From Bacillus sp. BHET2 (lineage in GTDB: Bacteria; Bacillota; Bacilli; Bacillales; Bacillaceae_B), in the NCBI RefSeq assembly GCF_005938125.1, contig NZ_VCQN01000001.1:744001-808000 (forward strand): a stretch of DNA of 64,000 nt. The letters run 5' to 3'. Positions 41,397 through 49,290 of the stretch are shown here, piece by piece. The first letter of the stretch is position 1. Each line of letters starts with the position of its first letter. Below the pieces are notes generated by a model. That model worked only from the letters and a program-made list of their open reading frames with translations, was not told the origin of the DNA and did not search any database. Made by a program: the position numbers and the translations under genes.

Positions 41397-42416
41397 TTGA
41401 TCGATTTACGAAGTGATACCATAACAAAGCCAACAGATGAAATGAGAAGAGCGGCATATGAAGCTGAAGTAGGAGATGATGTATATGGTGAAGATCCCAC
41501 TGTATTGAAGCTTGAAATGGAAGCTGCCCGAATTCTTGGTAAAGAGGAAGCTTTATTTGTGACAAGCGGGACACAGGGGAATCAAATTGCCGTATTGACA
41601 CATACACGACCAGGTAATGAAATCTTACTAGAAGCAAATTCACATATTTTCTATTATGAATCAGGAGCAGTTGCTGCGTTAGCCGGGGTTCAAACTAGAA
41701 CGATTACTGGAATCGATGGTGCGATGGACCCGATAGAAGTAGAAGCAGCTATTCGTACAGAAGATCAACATTTTCCGGAAACAGGTTTGATTTGTTTGGA
41801 GAATACTCATAACCGAGCCGGAGGAGCCATCGTATCACCAGAAAATATGAAAGCCATTCATTCAATGGCAAAGAAACACGACATTCCTGTGCACGTAGAT
41901 GGTGCAAGACTCTTTAATGCTGTGTCAGCAAGTGGGAGAGATGCCAGAGATTTCACTGCTTATTGTGATACCGTTCAAATATGCCTTTCAAAAGGGCTGG
42001 GTGCTCCAATAGGATCGATTATTGCAGGTGATCATGCCTTTATTACCCGTGCAAGAAAGTGGAGAAAACGATTAGGTGGGGGATTGAGACAAGTAGGAAT
42101 GATTGCGGCGCCAGGATTGGTTGCACTAACCACCATGAGAGAACGATTATCGGAAGATCATGATAAAGCAACTATCTTAAAGGAAAGCCTGACTGAATGT
42201 AACGGAATAGACGTCATCAATCGTGTAGATACAAATATTGTAGTAGCTGATGTATCAGGAACTGGGATGACTTCTGAGCTGTTTGTTGAAGACTTAAAGA
42301 AAAAGGGGATATTGGCCGTAACCTTTGGCCCGACTCTTGTCCGCTTCACTACTCATTATGATGTATCAATGAAGGATATCAACAATGTGGCAAAAATCCT
42401 CCAGTATGGGCATTAG
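41397..42416 (+). CDS. ltaE: Low-specificity L-threonine aldolase
   Basis: A 339-residue PLP enzyme splitting L-threonine (and allo-threonine) to glycine and acetaldehyde. Fold-type I markers: D-L-R-S-D-T at 3-8, F-V-T-S-G-T-Q-G-N near 54, E-N-T-H-N near 135, H-V-D-G-A-R near 166, and the cofactor lysine in C-L-S-K-G-L-G-A-P (Lys199). R-K-R-L-G-G-G-L-R-Q follows. It starts at TTG 41397 with GAGGAGG upstream. Divergent from the RRNPP regulator. Confidence 0.93.
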   Translation: MIDLRSDTITKPTDEMRRAAYEAEVGDDVYGEDPTVLKLEMEAARILGKEEALFVTSGTQGNQIAVLTHTRPGNEILLEANSHIFYYESGAVAALAGVQTRTITGIDGAMDPIEVEAAIRTEDQHFPETGLICLENTHNRAGGAIVSPENMKAIHSMAKKHDIPVHVDGARLFNAVSASGRDARDFTAYCDTVQICLSKGLGAPIGSIIAGDHAFITRARKWRKRLGGGLRQVGMIAAPGLVALTTMRERLSEDHDKATILKESLTECNGIDVINRVDTNIVVADVSGTGMTSELFVEDLKKKGILAVTFGPTLVRFTTHYDVSMKDINNVAKILQYGH

Positions 42417-42445
42417 CAGGTGATGGATTGCCCATCTTGTAAATA

Positions 42446-42484
42446 GATTCGGAAGGGTAGGCAATGCCTGTCCCTTCCGAATCT
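42446..42484. terminator. Hairpin between convergent ltaE and yckD
   Basis: GATTCGGAAGGG / CCCTTCCGAATC stem with an inner GGCA/TGCC pair. No clear T-run on either side, but the position between convergent genes suits a bidirectional terminator. Confidence 0.6.
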
Positions 42485-42485
42485 G

Positions 42486-42821
42486 TTACTCTTTCGTATC
42501 TAGTTGTTTTCCATGATGTGGATGAGGATGCCATCTCATCATGTAGCCATTTTCTTTTAGTTTTTGATGTTTTTCTTCCATCATGTTAAGAACTTTCTCA
42601 CCCTGTTCTTTGGAAAAAACACCATACTCGACGTATTTCTTCACAAGTTCTTTCTTTGTCGAATACATTTGCTCGTGTAATTTTCCAAGCTCAGCTTTTT
42701 GTTCTGCCGTTAGATTCACCTTTTGACCAGGTGCTTGACCCTCGCCTTCTGCATAAGCAAAGGTGCCTAAACTAAAGCTGATCATCAAAACAGCTAATAA
42801 CGAAATAACCATTTTTTTCAT
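42486..42821 (-). CDS. yckD: DUF2680 secreted protein (YckD-like)
   Basis: A 111-residue exported protein. A signal peptide (residues 1-24, ending F-A-Y-A-E) is followed by an amphipathic helical region with L-T-A-E-Q-K-A-E-L near 39 and Y-V-E-Y-G-V-F-S-K-E-Q-G near 63, the DUF2680 pattern of B. subtilis YckD. The C-terminus is histidine-rich (W-H-P-H-P-H-H-G), possibly metal binding. Function unknown. GGAGGAA precedes the ATG. Confidence 0.8.
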   Translation of the reverse strand: MKKMVISLLAVLMISFSLGTFAYAEGEGQAPGQKVNLTAEQKAELGKLHEQMYSTKKELVKKYVEYGVFSKEQGEKVLNMMEEKHQKLKENGYMMRWHPHPHHGKQLDTKE

Positions 42822-42952
42822 TTTTCATTCCTCCTGTTCATTATGTCTCCCATATTCTTTGCGAATAACTAGCATAATATGTAGGAGTAGACGTATAAGA
42901 AGGGAAATTGATAGTATGAATAGAAACAATGATATAAATTGGGGGTTAAAAG

Positions 42953-43357
42953 ATGTTTAATAAGTTTTTATCGAGTATCGGAATCGGACACGTCAAAGTA
43001 GACACCATCGTACATACGACTGAGATCTCATCAGGAGATCTGATTAAAGGTGAAGTCGTCTTGAAGGGTGGCATGGCTGATCAGCCCATCAATGAAGTTC
43101 GCTTATTGCTTCTCCACAAATATGAAGAAGACAAAAAGGATAGCGATTTCTCCTATCATGAAAAGGAGATGGACACGATTGCCTTTGACAAAATCGGTAC
43201 GATTCTTGCAGGTGAAGAAAAGCGGATCTCATTTGAACTCCTTACAAAGTCCAGTCATCCGAGAACCACCGATACAGACCAAACGATTTTACGAACAACC
43301 GTTGACATACCTCAAGCCGTTGATCCAACTGATGAGGATAGTATATTTGTCCGATAA
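42953..43357 (+). CDS. Spo0M-like arrestin-fold protein, half length
   Basis: A 134-residue protein matching the N-terminal arrestin-like domain of the sporulation-control protein Spo0M: F-L-S-S-I-G-I-G-H-V-K-V-D-T-I at 5-19, L-I-K-G-E-V-V-L-K-G-G near 30, and A-V-D-P-T-D-E-D near 121. B. subtilis Spo0M is about 258 residues; here the frame ends right where the second domain should begin, with no continuation seen downstream. It is either a naturally short paralogue or a truncated gene. It has its own terminator and is flanked by a divergent yckD. Confidence 0.75.
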   Translation: MFNKFLSSIGIGHVKVDTIVHTTEISSGDLIKGEVVLKGGMADQPINEVRLLLLHKYEEDKKDSDFSYHEKEMDTIAFDKIGTILAGEEKRISFELLTKSSHPRTTDTDQTILRTTVDIPQAVDPTDEDSIFVR

Positions 43358-43371
43358 ATCCATATGAGTAC

Positions 43372-43408
43372 AGGTAGGTTCATTTAATGAATCTGCCTTT
43401 ATTTTTTA
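43372..43408 (+). terminator. Intrinsic terminator after the Spo0M-like gene
   Basis: AGGTAGGTTCATT / AATGAATCTGCCT stem followed by TTATTTTTT. Confidence 0.8.
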
Positions 43409-43434
43409 TGCATCAAAAGGAGTAAAAGTACTTA

Positions 43435-43463
43435 TTGAAATCCATAAAAACCCATTGTAGAAT
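43435..43463 (+). promoter_or_regulatory. SigA promoter of cstA
   Basis: TTGAAA (43435-43440), a 17-nt spacer, and TAGAAT (43458-43463). Confidence 0.65.
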
Positions 43464-43464
43464 A

Positions 43465-43479
43465 TAGTAAGCGTATACA
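43465..43479 (+). promoter_or_regulatory. Putative cre (CcpA) site over the cstA start point
   Basis: TAGTAAGCGTATACA differs from the cre consensus WTGNAANCGNWNNCW at one position. It lies just after the -10 box, where CcpA binding would repress, consistent with a carbon-starvation gene. Confidence 0.5.
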
Positions 43480-43538
43480 TTCAAAAAATTCAGATTTTTA
43501 AATGTATATGCATCCAAACGAATTTAAGGAGGAATTAG

Positions 43539-45278
43539 ATGGGTGGAATATGGTTAGCGGTAATTGGAGGCATTGTATTTTTATTAGGATATAAATATTA
43601 TTCCAAGCTTATTGCAGAAAAAGTGTACAGACTTGACCCGAATTATGTGACACCAGCACACCAATACAAAGATGGTGTGGATTTCGTTCCAACGAATAAA
43701 TTTGTCCTCTGGGGTCACCATTTCACCTCAGTGGCCGGAGCTGCACCAATCGTCGGTCCGGCCATAGCTGTATATTGGGGATGGTTGCCAGCATTTTTAT
43801 GGGTGATTTTTGGTACTGTGTTTGCAGCAGGGGTCCATGATTTTGGCACACTAGTCCTTTCAGTTCGAAATAAAGGACAATCTGTCGGTACTTTAGCCAA
43901 TAAACTTATAGGGAAAAGAGCAAAGGTGCTATTTTTATTTATTATTTTAATTCTCGTATTAATGGTCAATGCGGTATTTGCTTGGGTCATTGCCAATTTA
44001 TTCATTACGTTCCCAGCAAGTGTGTTGTCGGTGTTCATCCAGATTCCACTGGCAGTATGGATTGGCTATTCGGTTTACAAAAAGAATGGAAGTATGCTTA
44101 TTCCTTCTGTCATAGCCCTTGCTGTGATGTACCTATCAGCTGTCATCGCAAGCCGGGTCGAATTTCTACAAATTGATTTAGTTCGTTACTTTGGGGGGCA
44201 AGACGCATCCTCACTCTTTGGTTTAAGTTCAACGAGTATGGCCTTCATGATTTGGATTGTTATATTAATGATTTATGTTTACATAGCTTCAATCCTTCCT
44301 GTTTGGAAGCTATTACAACCACGTGATTATATCAATTCGCATCAATTAATCGTCGGACTTGGTTTACTCTATCTCGGTCTATTGTTTACCAATCCTAAAA
44401 TTACGGCCCCTATGACGAACGGTTCAGCAGATGTATCGTGGTTTCCTTTATTATTTATTACGATTGCATGCGGTGCCATTTCCGGATTTCACGGATTGGT
44501 TTCATCCGGTACCTCTTCCAAGCAACTAAATACAGAGGCGGATGCCCGCTTTGTTGGGTACTTAGGTGCAGTCGGAGAAGGTGCACTTGCATTGGTTGCA
44601 ATCATTGCATGTATTACATTTTTCCCGAATGTGGAGGAATTTAAAGCAACCTACAGCGGCTTTGCCGCAGCAAGTGGAGCAGGATTGGGCGTATTCATTA
44701 AAGGAGCGGGACAACTTGCTACAGGTGTAGGTATTCCAGCGGATATTGCAGCAACGATCGTTTCCGTCATTATTGTGAGCTTTGCCGCCACCACATTAGA
44801 TTCATCTGTTCGCCTAATGCGTTACATTATTGCTGAATTGGGCGAAGAATATAAAGTGCGATCATTAACCAATGCCCATATTGCCACTACAGTAGCTGTA
44901 GTATCAAGTGCGGCATTAACCGTATTGCCTCAGGGTCCAAAAGGATTTGGTTCTGGAGGATACCTTCTATGGCCATTATTTGGTACATCAAATCAATTAC
45001 TTGCAGGGATTAGTTTACTTCTGATCACCATCTGGCTTAAACGCCAAGGGAGAAATTACTTTGCTACTTTAATTCCAATGGTATTCCTAATGTTTATGAC
45101 ATTATGGGCGATGATCAATCAAGTTGTGTTTGAATGGTCAGGAATCGGGGATTCAGAGGGGAATATGCTTCTATTCATCTTTGGGAGCATCATTTTGATT
45201 TTCACCCTGTGGATACTCATAACAGCGGCATCCTCACTGTCTAAAAAAGGGGATGACCCCTCTCAGTTCTCTGCATAG
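43539..45278 (+). CDS. cstA: Carbon starvation protein CstA (peptide/pyruvate transporter)
   Basis: A 579-residue integral membrane protein with about 15-16 hydrophobic segments. CstA signatures: P-A-H-Q-Y-K-D-G-V-D-F near 39, L-W-G-H-H-F-T-S-V-A-G-A-A-P-I-V-G-P near 57, H-D-F-G-T-L near 99, L-Q-P-R-D-Y-I-N near 261, F-H-G-L-V-S-S-G-T-S-S-K-Q near 318, and T-L-D-S-S-V-R near 420. The family takes up peptides and/or pyruvate when preferred carbon runs out. AGGAGG is 6-7 nt before the ATG. A promoter with a cre-like site lies upstream. Confidence 0.93.
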   Translation: MGGIWLAVIGGIVFLLGYKYYSKLIAEKVYRLDPNYVTPAHQYKDGVDFVPTNKFVLWGHHFTSVAGAAPIVGPAIAVYWGWLPAFLWVIFGTVFAAGVHDFGTLVLSVRNKGQSVGTLANKLIGKRAKVLFLFIILILVLMVNAVFAWVIANLFITFPASVLSVFIQIPLAVWIGYSVYKKNGSMLIPSVIALAVMYLSAVIASRVEFLQIDLVRYFGGQDASSLFGLSSTSMAFMIWIVILMIYVYIASILPVWKLLQPRDYINSHQLIVGLGLLYLGLLFTNPKITAPMTNGSADVSWFPLLFITIACGAISGFHGLVSSGTSSKQLNTEADARFVGYLGAVGEGALALVAIIACITFFPNVEEFKATYSGFAAASGAGLGVFIKGAGQLATGVGIPADIAATIVSVIIVSFAATTLDSSVRLMRYIIAELGEEYKVRSLTNAHIATTVAVVSSAALTVLPQGPKGFGSGGYLLWPLFGTSNQLLAGISLLLITIWLKRQGRNYFATLIPMVFLMFMTLWAMINQVVFEWSGIGDSEGNMLLFIFGSIILIFTLWILITAASSLSKKGDDPSQFSA

Positions 45279-45286
45279 ATGGGAAT

Positions 45287-45315
45287 AAGAGGACTCAAAT
45301 CGGGTCCTCTTTTTG
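45287..45315 (+). terminator. Intrinsic terminator after cstA
   Basis: AAGAGGAC / GTCCTCTT stem with a 10-nt loop followed by TTTG. Confidence 0.75.
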
Positions 45316-45342
45316 TTAAAGAAATCAGAAGGAGGGTTAGAT

Positions 45343-45702
45343 ATGATAGAAGTGATGATGATCCGTACAGAGTTGGAAGTCGGAATGGGCTGATGTGGTG
45401 GCCTTAGTGGTGACGGGTAGCAAGATTTCTCACATCACCATCACGAAAGAAGCTCCCTTGCAAAGCTCTACCGTGAATCCTTCGAGCAATACGGGATGGC
45501 TGTAAACATTATTTACTGTGATCCCAGAAACATCCTATCGATTCTCTATTATTTAGGAAGACAGGTGGGAAGGAAACAGATTTCCCTATACACTGTATGC
45601 TACTCTCTTCTTTTCTCTATTAAGAGGGAAGCTATTTTCATCAATGGGCATTTCCTTACCGACAATCGACAGTACCATGCAAGAATCAAAGACTTTCTTT
45701 AA
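45343..45702 (+). pseudogene. Frameshifted ORF before the cory-CC-star gene (about 119 aa if restored)
   Basis: ATG 45343 has a perfect GAAGGAGGG site, but the frame stops at TGA 45391. Continuing after removal of one G in ATGGGCTGATG gives M-A-D-V-V-A-L-V-V-T-G-S-K-I-S. Adding one G in CCCTTGCAAAG (about 45456) returns to the first frame, which then runs open through R-E-S-F-E-Q-Y-G-M and N-I-I-Y-C-D-P-R-N-I-L to TAA 45702. Two opposite single-base changes in short G runs fit sequencing error or recent decay. No family recognised. It sits 14 nt before the next gene. Confidence 0.5.
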
Positions 45703-45716
45703 AGGGGGAATCAGGA

Positions 45717-45986
45717 ATGGATACATCAATGAAAGAAAAGTTCAAACGGGTGATAGAGCTTTACGATGACATGATCCGCCTTCCACACAAGACCGAAATA
45801 GCGAGAGAATTGAGGGATGAAGATGATTTATTCTTATTGCTCATATACTCTGATATGCTCGGCATTCCAAATCCCGTATACTATTACACCCTTGAGCTTT
45901 ATCCATATATAATTGAAAAATTTCATGATTGGCATTTAAGGATGGGGATGGAGCACTCTCCTCTGGACGGTATGAGATGTTGTTAG
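45717..45986 (+). CDS. Cory-CC-star small protein
   Basis: An 89-residue protein ending in R-C-C just before the stop, the defining feature of cory-CC-star proteins. It is rich in acidic and aromatic residues, with D-E-D-D-L-F-L-L-L-I-Y-S-D-M-L-G-I-P-N-P near 34-53 and Y-Y-T-L-E-L-Y-P-Y near 56. These proteins are found beside ArsA-like ATPases, as here, and may be a client or metal/thiol partner of the ATPase. Function is not established. AAAGGGGG upstream of ATG 45717. Confidence 0.8.
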   Translation: MDTSMKEKFKRVIELYDDMIRLPHKTEIARELRDEDDLFLLLIYSDMLGIPNPVYYYTLELYPYIIEKFHDWHLRMGMEHSPLDGMRCC

Positions 45987-46009
45987 TAAAAGGAAGCGGG
46001 GGTGACGGC

Positions 46010-46990
46010 ATGAATGAATTAAATCAACAGTCCATTTTATTTGTAGGAGGAAAAGGGGGTGTGGGAAAGTCAACGACTGCCTCTGCACTGGCTGTGATGT
46101 TTGCGAAATTGGGAAAGAAGACATTAATTATTTCGACAGATCCGGCCCATAACTTGGGAGATATTTTCCACCAGGAAATCAACGGAATCAAAACACCTTT
46201 ACTTGAAAATTTATGGGGAATAGAGATTAATCCAGACGCAGAAACACATCAATACATTAAAGAAGTGAAAGGGAATCTTAAGGGAATGGTTAAGGCTACC
46301 ATGGTAAATGAGGTACACCGTCAAATCGATATGGCCGCCTCTGCACCTGGTGCAGAAGAGGCTGCGTTATTTGATCGGATCGTTTCAATTATTCTTAAAG
46401 AAAGTAAGGACTTTGACAAAATCATTTTTGACACCGCACCTACCGGTCACACGATCCGCCTATTATCTCTTCCGGAACTAATGGGGGTATGGATGGATGG
46501 AATGTTGGAAAGAAGGAAAAAAACAAACAAGAATTATTCGCAGCTTTTAAATGATGGAGAGCCGGTTGACGACCCTATTTATGATATTTTGCAAACGCGA
46601 CGTGAAAAGTTTTCTAAAGTAAGGGAAATTCTACTGGATCAAAATAGAACAGGCTTTATCTTTGTACTCATTCCAGAAAGACTTCCGATTCTTGAAACCG
46701 AGAAAGCGATAGAATTAATGTCCAGACATTCCTTGCATATAGGCGGCCTCATTATCAATAAAGTCCTTCCTCAACAAGCTGATGGTGAATTTTTGAAAAA
46801 AAGAAAGCATCAGGAGGAAGTATATTTGGAATTGATGAGAGAGAAATTCTCAGCACAAGCATTATATCGTATTCCTCTAATGGAAGAGGATGTCTTTTCG
46901 TTGCAACATCTTGAGACATTTGCTGACTATCTACAAAAGGAATTATATTTGGAAGAAGGAATCGTTAAGAATAAATCCTTACATAGGTGA
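46010..46990 (+). CDS. ArsA/GET3-like anion-transporting ATPase
   Basis: A 326-residue cytosolic P-loop ATPase of the ArsA/Get3/MinD group. The deviant Walker A G-G-K-G-G-V-G-K-S-T is at about 12-21, I-I-S-T-D-P-A-H-N-L-G near 41 (switch/A-loop), F-D-T-A-P-T-G-H-T-I-R-L-L near 141 (switch II). It has a single ATPase domain, not the duplicated ArsA of arsenic operons, and no ars genes are nearby. It is paired with the cory-CC-star protein, 23 nt upstream. ATG 46010 (GGGGGTGA 5 nt upstream) is chosen over upstream in-frame starts. Confidence 0.88.
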   Translation: MNELNQQSILFVGGKGGVGKSTTASALAVMFAKLGKKTLIISTDPAHNLGDIFHQEINGIKTPLLENLWGIEINPDAETHQYIKEVKGNLKGMVKATMVNEVHRQIDMAASAPGAEEAALFDRIVSIILKESKDFDKIIFDTAPTGHTIRLLSLPELMGVWMDGMLERRKKTNKNYSQLLNDGEPVDDPIYDILQTRREKFSKVREILLDQNRTGFIFVLIPERLPILETEKAIELMSRHSLHIGGLIINKVLPQQADGEFLKKRKHQEEVYLELMREKFSAQALYRIPLMEEDVFSLQHLETFADYLQKELYLEEGIVKNKSLHR

Positions 46991-46995
46991 TTCAG

Positions 46996-47034
46996 AATGA
47001 CCATTGTGGAGCTACCTCAATGGTCATTTTTTTG
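46996..47034 (+). terminator. Intrinsic terminator after the ArsA-like gene
   Basis: AATGACCATTG / CAATGGTCATT stem, then TTTTTG. Confidence 0.9.
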
Positions 47035-47101
47035 TTATTGAAGGAATTGTGATTTTTTTGTCGAAGGATTAATAAAACTATGGAAGTAGAGGGTGATATA
47101 T

Positions 47102-48352
47102 ATGAACAATAAGAAGAAATCATTATCGGTCATTCTTCCCCTAAAGAAAAGAGAAGAAACCCAAAATCGTTGGTTATTTCATCGACTTAATACCCTATTG
47201 CCTTCTATTATGAAAAAACACAATTTAAATATGTGGATTGTAGTAGGAAGAGAATATAATGAAGACCCTATATTGAAAAGTTTATATCCTGCAGGGGTAG
47301 ATGGGTCAAGGAGATTGACAATCCTGGTTTTTTATTTAAAGGAGGGACAAGTCAATAGATGGGTGCTTCACCCCAATCCTAACTTTGAACCATTTTATGA
47401 AAGAATATGGAATCCAGTAGAATGTGATCAATGGGAATGTCTTAAACAATTAGTGAGAGAAGTTAACCCTGATAAGATCGGATTGAACTATTCTTCTATA
47501 TTTGCTGCCGGTGATGGATTGAGCCATTCTCATTATCAACAATTGAGCATGCTGCTCGATGAGCATTCACATGCATTTGTTTCGGCACAGCCCCTTATTG
47601 TCGACTGGCTATCGATAAGATCGTCAAAGGAACTGATGGCTTATCCGTCCATTGCAGAACTTGCAAGGGAATTGGCAGAAGAAGCCTTATCAAGAGCGGT
47701 GATTCATCCTGGTATCACAACGACAGAAGACGTAGTTGATTGGATACGCCAACGAGTCCTGGATTCAGGATTGGAAACCTCTTTTTATCCTACAGTGGAT
47801 TTACAAAGAAAAGGATCAGATATGGACCGTTTGGAAGACGAAATTATTAGGTGTGGGGATATTGTTCATTTGGATTTTGGAATTCGTTACTTAGGACTTG
47901 CAACAGATACACAACAGCTCGCTTATGTTCTCCATCCAGGGGAGGAGGACGCACCAGAAGGACTTCAATCCGCATTGGAAACTGCCTTGCGACTCGAGGA
48001 CATAATAACTGAAGAAATGAATGTCGGCAAAACGGGGAATGAAGTATTTGAAAGGGTAATGAAGAAGGCAAGAGATGAAGAAATTGAGGCGATGCTCTAC
48101 TCCCATCCGATAGGGAACCATTGTCATGAAGCAGGTGCTCTAATCGGTTTATACGACCAACAAGGATATGTCCCTATCAAAGGTGATCTGCCACTGACAC
48201 CCAATACATGCTATGCCATGGAATTCAATATAAAACAATTCATTCCTGAATGGGGTCAGATTGTCCCCATCTATCTTGAAGAACCTGTTGCTTTCATTCA
48301 AAATCGCCTTGAATATATGGCAAAAAGGCAAACTGAATTCTATTTGATTTAA
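47102..48352 (+). CDS. M24 family metallopeptidase (Xaa-Pro peptidase-like)
   Basis: A 416-residue protein with a creatinase-like N-terminal domain (about 1-170) and a pita-bread M24 domain (about 180-410). Likely metal ligands are D in I-V-H-L-D-F-G near 256, D in L-A-T-D-T-Q near 268, H in Y-S-H-P-I-G-N-H near 336, E in M-E-F-N near 375 and E in the final Y-L-E-E-P-V near 393. The G-L-A-T-D spacing is normal, so it may be active, but substrate specificity is unclear. ATG 47102 follows GAGGGTGA. Monocistronic. Confidence 0.82.
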   Translation: MNNKKKSLSVILPLKKREETQNRWLFHRLNTLLPSIMKKHNLNMWIVVGREYNEDPILKSLYPAGVDGSRRLTILVFYLKEGQVNRWVLHPNPNFEPFYERIWNPVECDQWECLKQLVREVNPDKIGLNYSSIFAAGDGLSHSHYQQLSMLLDEHSHAFVSAQPLIVDWLSIRSSKELMAYPSIAELARELAEEALSRAVIHPGITTTEDVVDWIRQRVLDSGLETSFYPTVDLQRKGSDMDRLEDEIIRCGDIVHLDFGIRYLGLATDTQQLAYVLHPGEEDAPEGLQSALETALRLEDIITEEMNVGKTGNEVFERVMKKARDEEIEAMLYSHPIGNHCHEAGALIGLYDQQGYVPIKGDLPLTPNTCYAMEFNIKQFIPEWGQIVPIYLEEPVAFIQNRLEYMAKRQTEFYLI

Positions 48353-48376
48353 TGACATACAAATAAGGGTATGCAA

Positions 48377-48415
48377 AAAGACTGATTACCATGATTTGTG
48401 GTGATCAGTCTTAAC
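48377..48415 (+). terminator. Hairpin after the M24 peptidase gene
   Basis: AAGACTGATTACCA / TGGTGATCAGTCTT stem. The T-tract is short (TTAACT). Confidence 0.5.
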
Positions 48416-48467
48416 TATTGAACTATTGCTCCTCACCCACTGATTTTATATAACTCGTGTAAAATTA

Positions 48468-48584
48468 TGGAGCGTTCCTTTCCGCTCCAGGCACTTGCTT
48501 TGATAGCACTCACTCATAGACAGAGCCTTGGCAGCTCCAATGTTAGAAAACAACAATCTTTACGAAAAAGATCCTTTAAAAAAA
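48468..48584 (+). repeat. Dispersed repeat element, copy 2 (truncated)
   Basis: From 48507 it matches the right end of copy 1 closely: CACTCACTCATAGACAGAGCC, GGCAGCTCCAATGTTAGAAA, ACAACAATCTTTACGAAAAA, ending in CCTTTAAAA. The left part is replaced by a short GGAGCG...CGCTCC hairpin and GGCACTTGCTTT, a fragment of the GC-rich repeat class. The copy ends about 15 nt before the cstR promoter. Confidence 0.7.
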
Positions 48585-48598
48585 GTTTAAATACAACC

Positions 48599-48627
48599 TT
48601 GACTTTATACCTCATAGGGTATATTAT
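48599..48627 (+). promoter_or_regulatory. cstR promoter with CstR operator in the spacer
   Basis: TTGACT, 17-nt spacer, TATTAT. The spacer carries ATACCTCATAGGGTAT (48607-48622), a dyad with ATACC / GGGTAT halves of the CsoR/CstR operator type. Confidence 0.75.
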
Positions 48628-48671
48628 TGTAGTTGTAGCAAGGAATCAACAAGCCAATTGGAGGTGTCTTT

Positions 48672-48932
48672 ATGGATTACAATTCACAAATCAAGAATCG
48701 GATTAAACGAGTTGAAGGGCAGCTCCGGGGAATTGTCAGAATGATGGATCAGGGGGATGATTGCAAAGATGTGATTACACAGCTTTCCGCAGCCAAAACA
48801 GCTCTGGATCGTTCTGTAGGCTTGATTGTTAGCATGAATCTTGTTGAGTGTGTAAAGGATTCACAAGAAACCGGTGAAAACACTGAGGAGCTTGTAAAGG
48901 AAGCAGTCAATTTATTGGTGAAGAGTCGATAA
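48672..48932 (+). CDS. cstR: Persulfide-sensing repressor CstR (CsoR family)
   Basis: An 86-residue all-helical repressor of the CsoR/RcnR family. Only two cysteines, Cys31 and Cys60, are present, at the same positions as in S. aureus CstR, while the copper-ligand histidine of CsoR is replaced by Asn56 (S-M-N-L-V-E-C). This marks a reactive-sulfur sensor, not a copper sensor. B. subtilis YrkD is equivalent. Persulfides crosslink the cysteines and release DNA. Matching operators occur at its own promoter, before yrkI and yrkF, and at 58.2 kb. GGAGGTG precedes the ATG. Confidence 0.92.
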   Translation: MDYNSQIKNRIKRVEGQLRGIVRMMDQGDDCKDVITQLSAAKTALDRSVGLIVSMNLVECVKDSQETGENTEELVKEAVNLLVKSR

Positions 48933-48939
48933 TAAAAGA

Positions 48940-48982
48940 TTGACACTATTTTTTTTATCATTTAATATACCCTTATAGGTAT
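48940..48982 (+). promoter_or_regulatory. Promoter of the yrkI operon with CstR operator
   Basis: TTGACA (48940-48945), 17-nt spacer, TAATAT (48963-48968). The operator ATACCCTTATAGGTAT (48967-48982) overlaps the -10 box and start point. Confidence 0.8.
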
Positions 48983-49014
48983 ATAGAAACCATTATTTTT
49001 AGGAGGAATTATCA

Positions 49015-49242
49015 ATGAACGCAGATAAAGTATTAGACGCAAAAGGATTAGCTTGTCCAATGCCGATCGTAAAAACTAGAAAAGCGATAAAAGAAATTGA
49101 ATCTGGTCAAATCCTTGAAGTTCAAACTACAGATAAAGGCGCTAAGAGCGACCTGACAGCATGGGCAAAATCAACAGGACATGAATTAATTCATTCAAAT
49201 GAAGAGCAGGACGTATTTACATTCTGGATTAAAAAAGGGTAA
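49015..49242 (+). CDS. yrkI: TusA-family sulfur carrier protein
   Basis: A 75-residue sulfurtransferase carrier. The family motif L-D-A-K-G-L-A-C-P-M-P-I-V-K at 7-20 holds the persulfide-carrying Cys14, followed by the D-K-G-A-K-S-D-L loop and a C-terminal strand pair. It accepts sulfane sulfur and hands it to partners such as the DsrE-like protein encoded next. AGGAGG is 8 nt before ATG. It has its own CstR-controlled promoter. Confidence 0.92.
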   Translation: MNADKVLDAKGLACPMPIVKTRKAIKEIESGQILEVQTTDKGAKSDLTAWAKSTGHELIHSNEEQDVFTFWIKKG

Positions 49243-49290
49243 CTATTTTAAGTTGATATATACCCCGCACAGTAATTAGGAGGAGATAAC

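Noticed and set aside
46010-46990. Arsenic resistance operon
   Set aside because: The ATPase is single-domain and has no arsB, arsC, arsD or arsR neighbours; better placed with cory-CC-star-associated ATPases.
48672-48932. Copper sensor CsoR
   Set aside because: The copper-ligand histidine is replaced by asparagine and the gene context is sulfur metabolism, so CstR is preferred.
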